A stretch of 64,000 nt of DNA from Polaribacter sp. GTDB taxonomy: Bacteria > Bacteroidota > Bacteroidia > Flavobacteriales > Flavobacteriaceae. This document shows positions 28,109 through 37,395 of the stretch, in pieces. A program made the position numbers and the translations under genes. The notes under the pieces were generated by a model, which ran no database searches, was not told the DNA's origin, and was given only the letters and a program-made list of their open reading frames with translations. Each line of letters begins with the position of its first letter. Position 1 is the stretch's first letter. The stretch spans positions 1 through 64,000 of the forward strand of contig JABJPX010000009.1 of the NCBI GenBank assembly GCA_018663625.1, read 5' to 3'.

Positions 28109-28339
28109 TTGAATACAATTGCATCATTACGTATAGGAGAAATTGGATATATTTCTGAAGGCGCTTTAGAGTTTATTCCATTGAAGTTGTTGGAAATGGG
28201 TTGTTTGCCAGGTGCAGAGGTAGAACTCATTCAAATTGCTCCATTAAAAGACCCGTTATATATATGTGTAAACGGAAGTCATTTGGCCATTAGAAAAGAA
28301 GCGGCTTCACAAATTCAAATTCTAAAAAGCGAATTTTAA
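28109..28339 (+). CDS. feoA: Ferrous iron transport protein FeoA
   Basis: Small SH3-like cytosolic partner of FeoB. The 76-residue protein has the family's pattern (RIGEIGYI...LLEMGCLPGAEVELI...VNGSHLAIRKEAASQIQI). The only start that gives a full N-terminus is TTG at 28109; no ATG is available before the core domain. It ends on the base before feoB starts, so the two are coupled. Confidence 0.92.
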   Translation: MNTIASLRIGEIGYISEGALEFIPLKLLEMGCLPGAEVELIQIAPLKDPLYICVNGSHLAIRKEAASQIQILKSEF

Positions 28340-30451
28340 ATGGCTAAAAACGATATTAAAGTTGCTTTAATTGGAAACCCAAATACGGGAAAAACCTCTT
28401 TGTTTAATCAACTTACAGGGCTAACTCAAAAAGTAGGAAATTACCCAGGGGTTACCGTCGATAAAAAGAAAGGTACTTGCAAATTGTCTACCACTCAAAA
28501 TGCAGTGATCACAGATTTGCCAGGGACCTACAGCATCAATCCAACCTCAATAGACGAGAGCATTGTTTTAAAAACCCTGCTTAAAAAAGATATTAAAGAA
28601 TCTCCAGATGTAATTTTAGTAGTTGCAGATGTAGAAAATTTGAAAAGAAATTTATTGCTTTTCTCTCAAATAAAAGACTTAGAAATTCCAACGGTATTGG
28701 CGATCAATATGGTTGATCAAATGAGTAGAAAAGGAATTTCGATAGATTTAACCGCCTTAAAAGAAGAATTAAATACTGAGGTTGTTTTAATAAGTGCTCG
28801 AAAAAATCAAGGAATAAAGAATGTAAAAGATGCAATTATTAAGTGTCATGTTGCAGCAAAAGCATCGCCAATGTGTGATGCAAATTATAAAATTGACCCT
28901 GAATATTTTGACAAGTTAAAAGCCATCAATCCAAATTTCAGCTTATATGAACTCTGGTTAATGGTAACACAAAAAAACTTTCCAGCAGAAATATCAAAAA
29001 AAGAAAAAGAGCAATTACTTTCTTTTAATAAAGATGTTTCAAGACTTAAAAAATACCAGCACAAAGAAACCATTTACCGCTATCAGGAAATTAATAAAGT
29101 TTTAAAGAAAACCTATATTGTTGATAAGAGCAAAGCAACAGATTTAAGAAGTAAACTCGATAAAGTTTTTACCCATAGAATTTTCGGATACTTTATCTTT
29201 CTAGCCGTTTTGTTACTCATTTTTCAATCTATTTTTGATTGGTCTTCGTTGCCAATGGATTTGATTGATACGACTTTTGCTGAACTCTCTGACTTTGCAA
29301 GAAATAATCTACCGATGGGTATTTTATCCGATTTAATTGTTGAAGGAATTATCCCTGGGATTGGAGGCGTTATTATTTTCATTCCACAAATTGCCATTTT
29401 ATTTTTATTCATAGCTGTTTTAGAGGAAACCGGTTATATGAGTCGTGTGGTGTTTTTAATGGATAAAATTATGCGCCGTTTTGGAATGAATGGAAAAAGT
29501 ATCATCCCCTTAATTTCTGGAACTGCATGTGCCATTCCTGCAATTATGGCAACAAGAACCATCTCTAGTTGGAAAGAACGATTGATTACTATTTTAGTAG
29601 TTCCCTTTACTACCTGTTCCGCAAGACTGCCTGTATATGCAATTTTAATTTCGTTGATCATTCCCAATACTAAAATCTTCGGATTTTACAATTTACAGGC
29701 ATTTACCCTGTTAATGTTGTACGCCTTAGGATTTGTAACTGCAATTTTAGCCGCTTATATTTTACAGAAAACATTAAAAATAAAGAGCAATTCTTTCTTT
29801 GTTGTAGAGATGCCAAACTATAAATTACCTTCTATTAAAAACGTTGCTTTTGATGTTTTAGAAAAAACCAAAGCCTTTGTTTTTGGTGCTGGAAAAATTA
29901 TTTTAGCGCTGTCTGTTGTTTTGTGGTTTTTGGCTTCTAATGGACCCAAATCCTATAAAAACGCGGCAGAAAATGTAACCAATAATATTGAAAACAGTCA
30001 ATTATCAGCAACCGAGTTGCAGCAAAAAATAGGCTCAGTAAAATTAGAAAATTCGTATATCGGGATTATGGGAAAATCCATTGAGCCTGCTATAAAACCT
30101 TTGGGATATGATTGGAAGGTAGGAATTGCACTCATCACCTCTTTTGCTGCAAGAGAAGTATTTGTAGGAACTTTAGCAACGATCTATAGTGTAGAGGCAG
30201 ATGATGAAAACACGACGACGATAAAAGAAAAAATGCGTTCAGAAATCAATCCAGAGACCGGTAAACAGCGATTCAATTTTCCAGCAGGAATGTCTTTGTT
30301 GGTATTTTATGCATTTGCAATGCAATGTATGGCAACATTGGCTATCGTAAAAAGAGAAACAAAAACTTGGAAATGGCCTTTAATTCAGTTGTTTGGAATG
30401 ACAGGACTGGCCTATATTTGCTCATTAATTGTATACCAAATTTTAAGCTAA
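28340..30451 (+). CDS. feoB: Ferrous iron transporter FeoB
   Basis: Inner-membrane Fe(II) importer. The 703-residue protein has an N-terminal G domain with G1 GNPNTGKTS (12-20), G3 DLPGTYS, G4 NMVD and G5 SARK, then a helical guanine-dissociation-inhibitor-like linker, then a C-terminal membrane domain with two Gate motifs (for example SGTACAIPAIMATRT and the FAAREVFVGTLATIYS region). Length is typical. It follows feoA without a gap and overlaps the next small gene by one base. Confidence 0.96.
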   Translation: MAKNDIKVALIGNPNTGKTSLFNQLTGLTQKVGNYPGVTVDKKKGTCKLSTTQNAVITDLPGTYSINPTSIDESIVLKTLLKKDIKESPDVILVVADVENLKRNLLLFSQIKDLEIPTVLAINMVDQMSRKGISIDLTALKEELNTEVVLISARKNQGIKNVKDAIIKCHVAAKASPMCDANYKIDPEYFDKLKAINPNFSLYELWLMVTQKNFPAEISKKEKEQLLSFNKDVSRLKKYQHKETIYRYQEINKVLKKTYIVDKSKATDLRSKLDKVFTHRIFGYFIFLAVLLLIFQSIFDWSSLPMDLIDTTFAELSDFARNNLPMGILSDLIVEGIIPGIGGVIIFIPQIAILFLFIAVLEETGYMSRVVFLMDKIMRRFGMNGKSIIPLISGTACAIPAIMATRTISSWKERLITILVVPFTTCSARLPVYAILISLIIPNTKIFGFYNLQAFTLLMLYALGFVTAILAAYILQKTLKIKSNSFFVVEMPNYKLPSIKNVAFDVLEKTKAFVFGAGKIILALSVVLWFLASNGPKSYKNAAENVTNNIENSQLSATELQQKIGSVKLENSYIGIMGKSIEPAIKPLGYDWKVGIALITSFAAREVFVGTLATIYSVEADDENTTTIKEKMRSEINPETGKQRFNFPAGMSLLVFYAFAMQCMATLAIVKRETKTWKWPLIQLFGMTGLAYICSLIVYQILS

Positions 30452-30567
30452 TGCAACAAATCATCGCATATGGAATTCTAATCTTTGCCGTTGGGTTTTT
30501 GGCAAAAAAATATTTTTTATCATCAAAAACGAAAACCAATTGTGGGACCGATTGTGGTTGTTCTTAA
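30451..30567 (+). CDS. Small Cys-rich FeoB-associated membrane protein
   Basis: A 38-residue protein: one N-terminal transmembrane helix (about 3-17), a short basic stretch, and a C-terminal CGTDCGCS cluster. Such proteins follow feoB in many bacteria and are thought to be a FeoC-like accessory with metal-binding cysteines. The start is the ATG at 30451, overlapping the feoB stop as TAATG. It is easily missed by gene callers because of its size. Confidence 0.85.
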   Translation: MQQIIAYGILIFAVGFLAKKYFLSSKTKTNCGTDCGCS

Positions 30568-30608
30568 CTATTAACATAAAATTAGTAGTTTATCATTTTA
30601 AGGGTTCT

Positions 30609-30616
30609 TATTTTTG
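30609..30616 (+). promoter_or_regulatory. -7 element for the DUF2911 gene
   Basis: TATTTTTG, exact TAnnTTTG, 41 nt upstream of the ATG. Confidence 0.5.
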
Positions 30617-30657
30617 ATAGATAATTTTAATAATCAATACTTAAAATACTTATAAAA

Positions 30658-31191
30658 ATGAAAAAATCGATTCTATCAATTGCAATTTTTGCAATTACAT
30701 TATTAGCAACAACAGAAACCGCAGCGCAAAAATTTAAAGGATTGGATAAAAGCCCAATGGATGTTGCGAGTTTTCCTTCTAACTATAAGATTTCAGACAA
30801 AGTTGTAAAAGTGGTATATAGTCGTCCACAACTAAGAGGAAGAGCTGTCTCTAAATTAGCACCCGCAGGCAAAGTATGGAGAACAGGAGCCAACGAAGCT
30901 GCAGAAATCACTTTTTATAGAGATGTCACTTTTGGTGGAAAAGCAGTAAAAGCAGGAACGTATTCTCTATTTACAATTCCTTCTGAAGCTGGAGATTGGA
31001 CAGTAATTATCAATAGCGCAAGAAATGTTTGGGGTTCTTATTTCTATAAACAAGACCAAGATGTGGTACGTGTATCAGGAACAGTTTCTAGATCTGAAAA
31101 AAGTATCGAAGCCTTTTCGATCTTAATCGATTCAGACATGACCTTGAAAATGGGCTGGGGAAACACCGTTGTTTCTGTACCAATCAAATAG
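30658..31191 (+). CDS. DUF2911 family exported protein
   Basis: A 177-residue protein with a Sec signal peptide (about 1-23, ending TETAAQ). The mature part matches the DUF2911 pattern common in Bacteroidota (YSRPQLRGR...GKVWRTGANEAAEITF...GGKAVKAGTYSLFTIP). Function is unknown and the location is likely periplasmic. It stands alone with its own promoter and terminator. Confidence 0.88.
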   Translation: MKKSILSIAIFAITLLATTETAAQKFKGLDKSPMDVASFPSNYKISDKVVKVVYSRPQLRGRAVSKLAPAGKVWRTGANEAAEITFYRDVTFGGKAVKAGTYSLFTIPSEAGDWTVIINSARNVWGSYFYKQDQDVVRVSGTVSRSEKSIEAFSILIDSDMTLKMGWGNTVVSVPIK

Positions 31192-31216
31192 GCTTACAAA
31201 TTTTAATAATTTACAA

Positions 31217-31252
31217 ACAACTGTCTAATGTAAAATTTAGACAGTTTTTTTG
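31217..31252 (+). terminator. Terminator of the DUF2911 gene
   Basis: Arms AACTGTCTAA (31219-31228) and TTAGACAGTT with an 8-nt loop and seven T after the stem. Confidence 0.9.
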
Positions 31253-31302
31253 TGTCCATAATTTAAGACAACATTAGCCTTTACTCTTTTGTAGAATAAA
31301 CG

Positions 31303-31310
31303 TAAATTTG
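31303..31310 (+). promoter_or_regulatory. -7 element for leuS
   Basis: TAAATTTG, exact TAnnTTTG, 22 nt upstream of the ATG. Confidence 0.6.
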
Positions 31311-31332
31311 CCGCTTAAATAAAGAAGTTACA

Positions 31333-34300
31333 ATGCAATACAATCATAAAGAGATCGAAGAGAATTGGCAAAAATTTTGGGCAGACAACCAAACATTTAA
31401 AGCTACAAATCCTGCCCAGAGCTCTGACGAAGGGAATGCTGATAAACCTAAATACTATGTATTAGACATGTTTCCTTATCCTTCTGGAGCAGGCTTGCAT
31501 GTTGGACATCCTTTAGGATATATTGCAAGTGATATTTATGCACGTTACAAACGACATAAAGGGTTCAATGTATTGCATCCGCAAGGATATGATTCTTTCG
31601 GTTTACCAGCAGAACAATATGCGATTCAAACAGGGCAGCACCCTGCAAAAACCACTGAAGCAAACATTACAACCTATCGAAAACAGTTAGATAAAATTGG
31701 TTTTTCATTTGATTGGTCTCGTGAAGTAAGAACTTCAGATCCGGCATATTACAAATGGACGCAATGGATTTTTATTCAACTTTTTAATTCTTGGTACAAC
31801 AAAGATACCGACAAAGCAGAAGACATTGCTACCTTGATTTCCATCTTTAAAAAGGAAGGAAACGCAACCGTAAATGCTGTTGCTGATGCAGAAATAAAAA
31901 CTTTTTCTTCGGAAGCATGGAAGGCATTTTCAAAGACGGAGCAAGAAGCGATCTTATTGCAATACCGATTGACCTATTTATCAGATACCGAAGTAAACTG
32001 GTGCCCAGTATTGGGAACGGTCTTGGCAAATGATGAAATTGTAAACGGTGTTTCAGAAAGAGGTGGACACCCAGTTGTTCGTAAAAAAATGACCCAATGG
32101 TCTATGCGAATTTCTGCCTATGCACAACGTTTGTTAGACGGTTTAGAAAAAATAGATTGGCCACAACCCTTAAAGGATTCTCAAACCAATTGGATTGGGC
32201 GCTCTCAAGGAGCCATGGTTTCTTTTGAGGTTGATGGAGGCGTTTCTAAAGGGAGTACAGATATTAAATTATCCTACAAAGAACTAGAAGCTTTAAAAGA
32301 ACTGCGTTTGAATTTGTCAAAAGCAGAAGGCATTCTTTGGGACGAATTAAAAAATAAAAAAGGAGCTGCAAAATTCAGAAAAAAATATACTATTGGTACA
32401 TTTTTAGTGGATTATGTGTGCTTGTCAAAAAATACTATTGTAGAATTTTCTGGCAAAGAAGATGAAGCAGCAAGAACCGCCTTTTTTGCAAAGGAGGGAT
32501 TCAATGTACTGCTTATAACCAACGAAGAAGTAATCGAAAGCGTACTGAAAGTGGTTACTAAAATCAACAATGCATTGCAATTTCCAACCGTTGTAAAAGT
32601 TGAAAAACCAATAGCAAACTCAAAAAATACGACCTATAAAATTGACGTTTTTACAACAAGACCAGATACAATTTTTGGTGTCTCATTTATGACATTGGCA
32701 CCCGAGCATCCATTGGTTTCAAAGATTGTAACGAGCGCTCAAAAGAAGGCTGTAAATGCTTACATAAAAGCAACAGCAAAGCGTTCTGAACGCGAGAGAA
32801 TGGCAGATGTAAAAACCATCTCAGGTGTCTTTACAGGCGCTTATGCATTGCACCCATTTACGGGAGAGAAAGTGCAAATTTGGATTGGTGATTACGTTTT
32901 AGCAAACTATGGAACGGGCGCTGTAATGGCAGTTCCGTGTGGAGATCAACGAGATTATGATTTTGCAAAACATTTTGATATTGCCATTCCGAATATTTTT
33001 GAAGGGATTGATATTTCTGAAGCAGCACATACAGGCAAGGAAGGAACTACAATTGCAAACTCCGATTTTTTATCAGGATTAAAATATAAGAAAGCCTTAA
33101 AATTAGCCATTTTTGAAATGGAGAAACGTGGGTTTGGTTATGGTAAAATTAATTACCGTTTACGAGATGCAGTCTTTAGCAGACAACGTTATTGGGGCGA
33201 ACCATTTCCAGTTTATTACAAAGACGGAATGCCTCAAATGATTGACGAAAAACACTTGCCAATTGTATTGCCAGAAGTAGAAAAATACCTTCCAACCGAA
33301 GCGGGCGAACCGCCGCTAGGAAGAGCAACAACTTGGGCTTGGGATTCGCGAGGGAAGAAAGTAGTTTCCAACGAGAAACTTAAAAACAAAACCGTATATC
33401 CTTTAGAATTAAATACTATGCCAGGTTGGGCAGGAAGTTCTTGGTATTTTAACCGATATATGGATGCGACCAATGACGGAGCCTTTGCAAGCAAGGAGTC
33501 TTTAGATTATTGGAAAGAAGTAGATTTATATATTGGTGGATCGGAGCACGCAACAGGACATTTATTATATGCCCGTTTCTGGCAAAAGTTCTTGTTTGAC
33601 AAAGGAATTGTACCCGTAGATGAGTTTGCAAAAAAACTGATCAACCAAGGAATGATTTTAGGAACGAGTGCTTTTGTTTACAGAGCGACTGCTTTTGTGA
33701 AAAATGGATGTGATATTGATAAGTCTAACGAAGACGTTTTAGCGAAAATTCCAACCGTTATTGTTTCTAAAAACAACTTTAGTTCTGATGATGAATTTGA
33801 AACCGTTGTTAAAAATTACTTATTAGACAAAGGATATTTAAATCCGAATTTTGCCGATTTAGTAATGATTACAAAAACACCATTACATGCAGATGTTTCT
33901 TTAGTGAACTCTTCGGATGAATTGGATGTTGAAGCATTTAAAAAACAACCGATAAATCAAGATTATAAAAAAGCAATATTTCTTTTAAAAGACGGAAAAT
34001 TCATTGTAGGTAGAGAAGTAGAAAAAATGTCTAAATCCAAATACAACGTTGTCAATCCCGATGATATTGTTGAAGAATATGGCGCCGATGCATTGCGTTT
34101 GTTTGAAATGTTCTTAGGTCCTTTAGATCAAGCGAAACCTTGGAAAACCTCAGGTATTTCGGGGGTATACTCTTTCCTAAAGAAGCTTTGGAAATTATAT
34201 GTTGATGAAAATGGAGTTGCGGTTTCAGATGAAAAAGCGACCAAAGAAGAATTAAAAACGTTGCACAAAACCATTAAGAAAGTAGCAGAAGACATTGAGA

Positions 34301-34704
34301 ATTTCTCTTTCAACACCTCTGTTGCTACCTTCATGATTGCCGTCAATGAGCTCACTGCTTTAAAGTGCCATAAGAAAGAAATTTTAGCGCCATTGTTGGT
34401 ATTATTGTCACCATATGCACCCCATATTACAGAAGAATTATGGAGTAAGTTAGGAAATAAAGAAAGTATTTCAACAGCGGAGTTCCCTGTTTTTGAGGAA
34501 AAATATTTGATTGAAAGCGCAAAGAAGTATCCAATTTCATTTAACGGAAAAATGCGTTTTACTCTAGAATTACCTTTAGATTTATCAAAAGATGAAATTG
34601 AAGCAGCTGTTTTAGCAGATGAAAAAACAATTGCACAATTGGCAGGAGTTGCTCCCAAAAAAGTGATTATCGTTCCTGGAAAAATTGTAAATATTGTTAA
34701 TTAG
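31333..34704 (+). CDS. leuS: Leucyl-tRNA synthetase with two extra insertions, one DUF559-like
   Basis: Charges tRNA-Leu with leucine. The catalytic signatures are intact: HVGH (56-59) and KMSKS (898-902), with the class Ia CP1 editing region and anticodon domain. The protein has 1123 residues, whereas Bacteroidota LeuRS is usually near 930-950. Residues about 313-416, just before the TTRPDT editing motif, look like a DUF559/Vsr-like nuclease domain (LRLNLSKAEGILWDELKNKK...FRKKYTIGTFLVDYVC...IVEFSG). In it D360 and E371 are kept but the usual EvDG Asp is S373 and the following stretch is short, so it is probably inactive. A second extra segment (about 786-848) lies in the leucine-specific region before KMSKS. 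The reading frame is continuous. Confidence 0.95.
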   Translation: MQYNHKEIEENWQKFWADNQTFKATNPAQSSDEGNADKPKYYVLDMFPYPSGAGLHVGHPLGYIASDIYARYKRHKGFNVLHPQGYDSFGLPAEQYAIQTGQHPAKTTEANITTYRKQLDKIGFSFDWSREVRTSDPAYYKWTQWIFIQLFNSWYNKDTDKAEDIATLISIFKKEGNATVNAVADAEIKTFSSEAWKAFSKTEQEAILLQYRLTYLSDTEVNWCPVLGTVLANDEIVNGVSERGGHPVVRKKMTQWSMRISAYAQRLLDGLEKIDWPQPLKDSQTNWIGRSQGAMVSFEVDGGVSKGSTDIKLSYKELEALKELRLNLSKAEGILWDELKNKKGAAKFRKKYTIGTFLVDYVCLSKNTIVEFSGKEDEAARTAFFAKEGFNVLLITNEEVIESVLKVVTKINNALQFPTVVKVEKPIANSKNTTYKIDVFTTRPDTIFGVSFMTLAPEHPLVSKIVTSAQKKAVNAYIKATAKRSERERMADVKTISGVFTGAYALHPFTGEKVQIWIGDYVLANYGTGAVMAVPCGDQRDYDFAKHFDIAIPNIFEGIDISEAAHTGKEGTTIANSDFLSGLKYKKALKLAIFEMEKRGFGYGKINYRLRDAVFSRQRYWGEPFPVYYKDGMPQMIDEKHLPIVLPEVEKYLPTEAGEPPLGRATTWAWDSRGKKVVSNEKLKNKTVYPLELNTMPGWAGSSWYFNRYMDATNDGAFASKESLDYWKEVDLYIGGSEHATGHLLYARFWQKFLFDKGIVPVDEFAKKLINQGMILGTSAFVYRATAFVKNGCDIDKSNEDVLAKIPTVIVSKNNFSSDDEFETVVKNYLLDKGYLNPNFADLVMITKTPLHADVSLVNSSDELDVEAFKKQPINQDYKKAIFLLKDGKFIVGREVEKMSKSKYNVVNPDDIVEEYGADALRLFEMFLGPLDQAKPWKTSGISGVYSFLKKLWKLYVDENGVAVSDEKATKEELKTLHKTIKKVAEDIENFSFNTSVATFMIAVNELTALKCHKKEILAPLLVLLSPYAPHITEELWSKLGNKESISTAEFPVFEEKYLIESAKKYPISFNGKMRFTLELPLDLSKDEIEAAVLADEKTIAQLAGVAPKKVIIVPGKIVNIVN

Positions 34705-34823
34705 CACATCTAATGTATATTATGTATTTGTTTGATGCAGGAATACAATCCCAAAGGGATGGTATTTCTAAAGTATCAAGGATTTATAAAAATCAAAAGA
34801 TGATTCTTTTTTAAAAGGAAAAT

Positions 34824-34860
34824 AAAAAAGCCATTACAATTCTTGTAGTGGCTTTTTTTA
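34824..34860 (+). terminator. Terminator downstream of leuS
   Basis: Arms AAGCCATTACAA and TTGTAGTGGCTT (one mismatch) around TTC, followed by a T run. The 243-nt gap to the next gene holds nothing else that I can support. Confidence 0.88.
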
Positions 34861-34947
34861 TTTGGTTATCTTTAGACTAAATTTTAAATACGTTTGGTCA
34901 ACTATTTTTAAAAGGACTCTGTAAATCGTAAAAAAAAGAAAATAGCC

Positions 34948-36405
34948 TTGAGTAATCTTAAAAATATTTCCCTTAGAATACGCATTTTTCTATCAATGAT
35001 CTTATTGGTATTAATGGCCTCTGTTTTAATTTTGGTAGTTACCGTTTATCAATACGATGAACAGACCAAAGACTATAACATTCAGCGTTTTGAACGAAAA
35101 GAATCCATTACCAAAGAAACGATTGAATTAGAACTTAAAAACAAGACCATATATCCTGTAAATACGGTAAATCTGCCTAAAATTTTTCAAGACCGTATTT
35201 ATGAAATATCCTCTATCAATAAATTAAATATCTCATTATTTGATTTGGATGGCAAACTTTTAAAAACTTCTTTGGAAAGTGCCTTCGAAAAGACTGATAA
35301 GAAACCGCTTTCAAAAGAAGTGATCTCAAAATTGGCGCAAAATTCCAACCATCGAATTTTAAAAACAGCTCAAGAAGATGGGATTAGTTTTCAATCCTCG
35401 TATTCTTATATCAACGACCCAAAATTTAAGCGAATCGGAATTTTAGAAGTTCAGTTTACCCAAGACAATTCAGAAATAAAAAAGGAACTTAGAGAATTTA
35501 TTAGCCGATTAAGTTTGGTCTATCTATTAATGTTTCTCATCGCCATTGCGCTGGCCTATTTTTTATCAAGTTATATTACTCGGTCTATAAAAACGATTTC
35601 TGATAAAATGGAGCAAACAAAACTGAACAAACGGAATGAGAAAATTATTTTAAATTCAGCAAGTTCAGAAATTTCAATTTTAGTAGATGCTTACAATAGC
35701 ATGATCGATGAATTAACGGAAAGTGCTGTGAAATTAGCAAAAAGTGAGCGAGAACAAGCTTGGCGAGAAATGGCAAAACAGGTGGCACACGAAATTAAAA
35801 ATCCGTTAACCCCAATGCGTTTAACTGTGCAAAGTTTCGAACGAAAATTCAATCCTACAGCCGAAGATGCGAAAGGAAAATTAAAAGAATATAGCGAGAC
35901 TTTAATACAACAGATAGATGTGATGAGTTCGATTGCCTCCGCATTTTCTGACTTTGCAAAAATGCCAACTCAGAAAAGAGAGAAAATAGAAGTGATTGGT
36001 GTTGTAAAATTAGCCTTAGATATTTTTAATGAAGATTATATTTCATATCAACATTCCGAAAAAGAACTTTTTGCCAATTTAGACAAAACACAGTTAATTC
36101 GCATTGTCACTAATTTAATAAAAAATGCAAATCAAGCTTCCGAAGACACTAAAAAACCAATTATTGAGGTGAAAGTTGCTTCTGAAGGAAACAATATCAA
36201 GATTTCAGTTTCCGATAATGGAAAAGGAATTTCAGACGCGCTAAAAGATTTAATTTTCGAACCTAAATTTACAACCAAAAGTAGCGGTATGGGACTCGGT
36301 TTGCCAATGATAAAAAATATTGTTGAAGCTTATGATGGCACTATTTCGTTTACATCAGAAGAAGGAATTGGTACTGTTTTTACAATAATTATTCCTAAAA
36401 CCTAA
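34948..36405 (+). CDS. NtrY-like membrane sensor histidine kinase
   Basis: A 485-residue kinase with two transmembrane segments (about 13-33 and 188-208) around a periplasmic sensor region of about 150 residues. A HAMP-like linker, a HisKA domain with H281 (VAHEIKNPLTPMRL), an N box (NLIKNANQAS) and G boxes (DNGKGIS, GMGLGLPM) follow. The HEIKNPLTP motif and fold resemble NtrY. The start is TTG at 34948; no suitable ATG precedes TM1. No response regulator is adjacent, so it is an orphan. The signal is unknown. Confidence 0.9.
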   Translation: MSNLKNISLRIRIFLSMILLVLMASVLILVVTVYQYDEQTKDYNIQRFERKESITKETIELELKNKTIYPVNTVNLPKIFQDRIYEISSINKLNISLFDLDGKLLKTSLESAFEKTDKKPLSKEVISKLAQNSNHRILKTAQEDGISFQSSYSYINDPKFKRIGILEVQFTQDNSEIKKELREFISRLSLVYLLMFLIAIALAYFLSSYITRSIKTISDKMEQTKLNKRNEKIILNSASSEISILVDAYNSMIDELTESAVKLAKSEREQAWREMAKQVAHEIKNPLTPMRLTVQSFERKFNPTAEDAKGKLKEYSETLIQQIDVMSSIASAFSDFAKMPTQKREKIEVIGVVKLALDIFNEDYISYQHSEKELFANLDKTQLIRIVTNLIKNANQASEDTKKPIIEVKVASEGNNIKISVSDNGKGISDALKDLIFEPKFTTKSSGMGLGLPMIKNIVEAYDGTISFTSEEGIGTVFTIIIPKT

Positions 36406-36537
36406 TAATCGTTTGTTCTTGCAAAGGCAGGAATTTTAACACTGAAAAAAAAGCCATCCAAAACCTCAGACGTCTTTGATATGCTTTGATTGAAATTTGG
36501 ATTGCGAATTGTAATTTAGCGCCTAAGTGTCATACTG

Positions 36538-36579
36538 AGCTTGTCGAAGTAAGCTTGTCGAAGTAAGACTTTCGAAGTG
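36538..36579. repeat. Tandem 14-bp repeat, part of a dispersed flavobacterial-type repeat
   Basis: AGCTTGTCGAAGTA occurs twice exactly (36538-36551, 36552-36565), then a degenerate third copy AGACTTTCGAAGTG. The preceding GTCATACTGAG makes this resemble the short dispersed GTCAT-CTGAGC-GTCGAAG element common in Flavobacteriia intergenic regions. Confidence 0.75.
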
Positions 36580-36612
36580 AATTGATTACAGAAATTTAAA
36601 ACCCTATAAAAA

Positions 36613-37395
36613 ATGAATTTTAATAACATTTTAGTTGAAAAGGAAAACGGACTTGCCAAAATAACCATTAACCGCCCAAAGAAGTTAAACGCATTAAATA
36701 AAGAGACCATCGAAGAATTGAGCGCTTCATTTGAAGACTTAGAAGAAGATGCAACCGTAAAAGTTCTGGTGATTACGGGGAGTGGAGAAAAAGCTTTTGT
36801 AGCAGGCGCTGATATTTCTGAATTCGCAAATTTCTCTGTAGATGAAGGTGGATTTTTGGCGAAAAAAGGGCAAGAAATGTTGTTTGATTTTATAGAAAAC
36901 TTATCAAAACCAGTAATTGCTGCTGTTAATGGGTTTGCCCTAGGCGGTGGTTTAGAATTGGCGATGGCCTGTCATTTTAGAATTGCCTCAGAAAATGCAA
37001 AAATGGGCTTGCCGGAAGTTTCTTTGGGCGTTATTCCTGGATATGGAGGGACACAACGTTTGCCACAATTGGTTGGAAAAGGGAAAGCCATGGAGTTGAT
37101 CATGACTGCAGGAATGATTTCTGCAGAAGAGGCGAAAGCATGCGGTTTGGTTAACCATGTAGTCCCTTTAGAAGAACTCCTGCCTTTGGCAGAAAAACTA
37201 GCCAATAAAATGACGCGAAATTCTTCCGTTGCAATTGGTGCTGCCATAAGAGCCGTGAATGCAAACTTTGAAGATGGCGTTAATGGATATGAAGTAGAAA
37301 TTGCCGAGTTTGGCGAATGTTTTGGGACCGAAGATTTCACAGAAGGTACCACAGCATTTTTAGAAAAAAGAAAAGCAAATTTTCCAGGAAGTTAA
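36613..37395 (+). CDS. Enoyl-CoA hydratase/isomerase family protein
   Basis: Crotonase-fold enzyme, probably short-chain enoyl-CoA hydratase of fatty-acid or butanoate metabolism. The 260-residue protein has the CoA-binding AGADISEF (about 66-73), the oxyanion-hole GGGLELAMACH with the first catalytic Glu, and the second Glu in GLPEVSLGVIPGYGGTQRL. Both Glu support hydratase activity. The ATG at 36613 follows the tandem repeat. It is not linked to other beta-oxidation genes here. Confidence 0.9.
   Translation: MNFNNILVEKENGLAKITINRPKKLNALNKETIEELSASFEDLEEDATVKVLVITGSGEKAFVAGADISEFANFSVDEGGFLAKKGQEMLFDFIENLSKPVIAAVNGFALGGGLELAMACHFRIASENAKMGLPEVSLGVIPGYGGTQRLPQLVGKGKAMELIMTAGMISAEEAKACGLVNHVVPLEELLPLAEKLANKMTRNSSVAIGAAIRAVNANFEDGVNGYEVEIAEFGECFGTEDFTEGTTAFLEKRKANFPGS

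Noticed and set aside
30325-30450. Upstream extension of the small Cys-rich protein into feoB.
   Set aside because: It overlaps the end of feoB in another frame; the 38-residue form with one membrane helix matches the known feoB-linked type.
34713-34814. A 33-codon open frame downstream of leuS.
   Set aside because: No recognisable protein pattern, no promoter, and it lies just before the leuS terminator; it fits chance.
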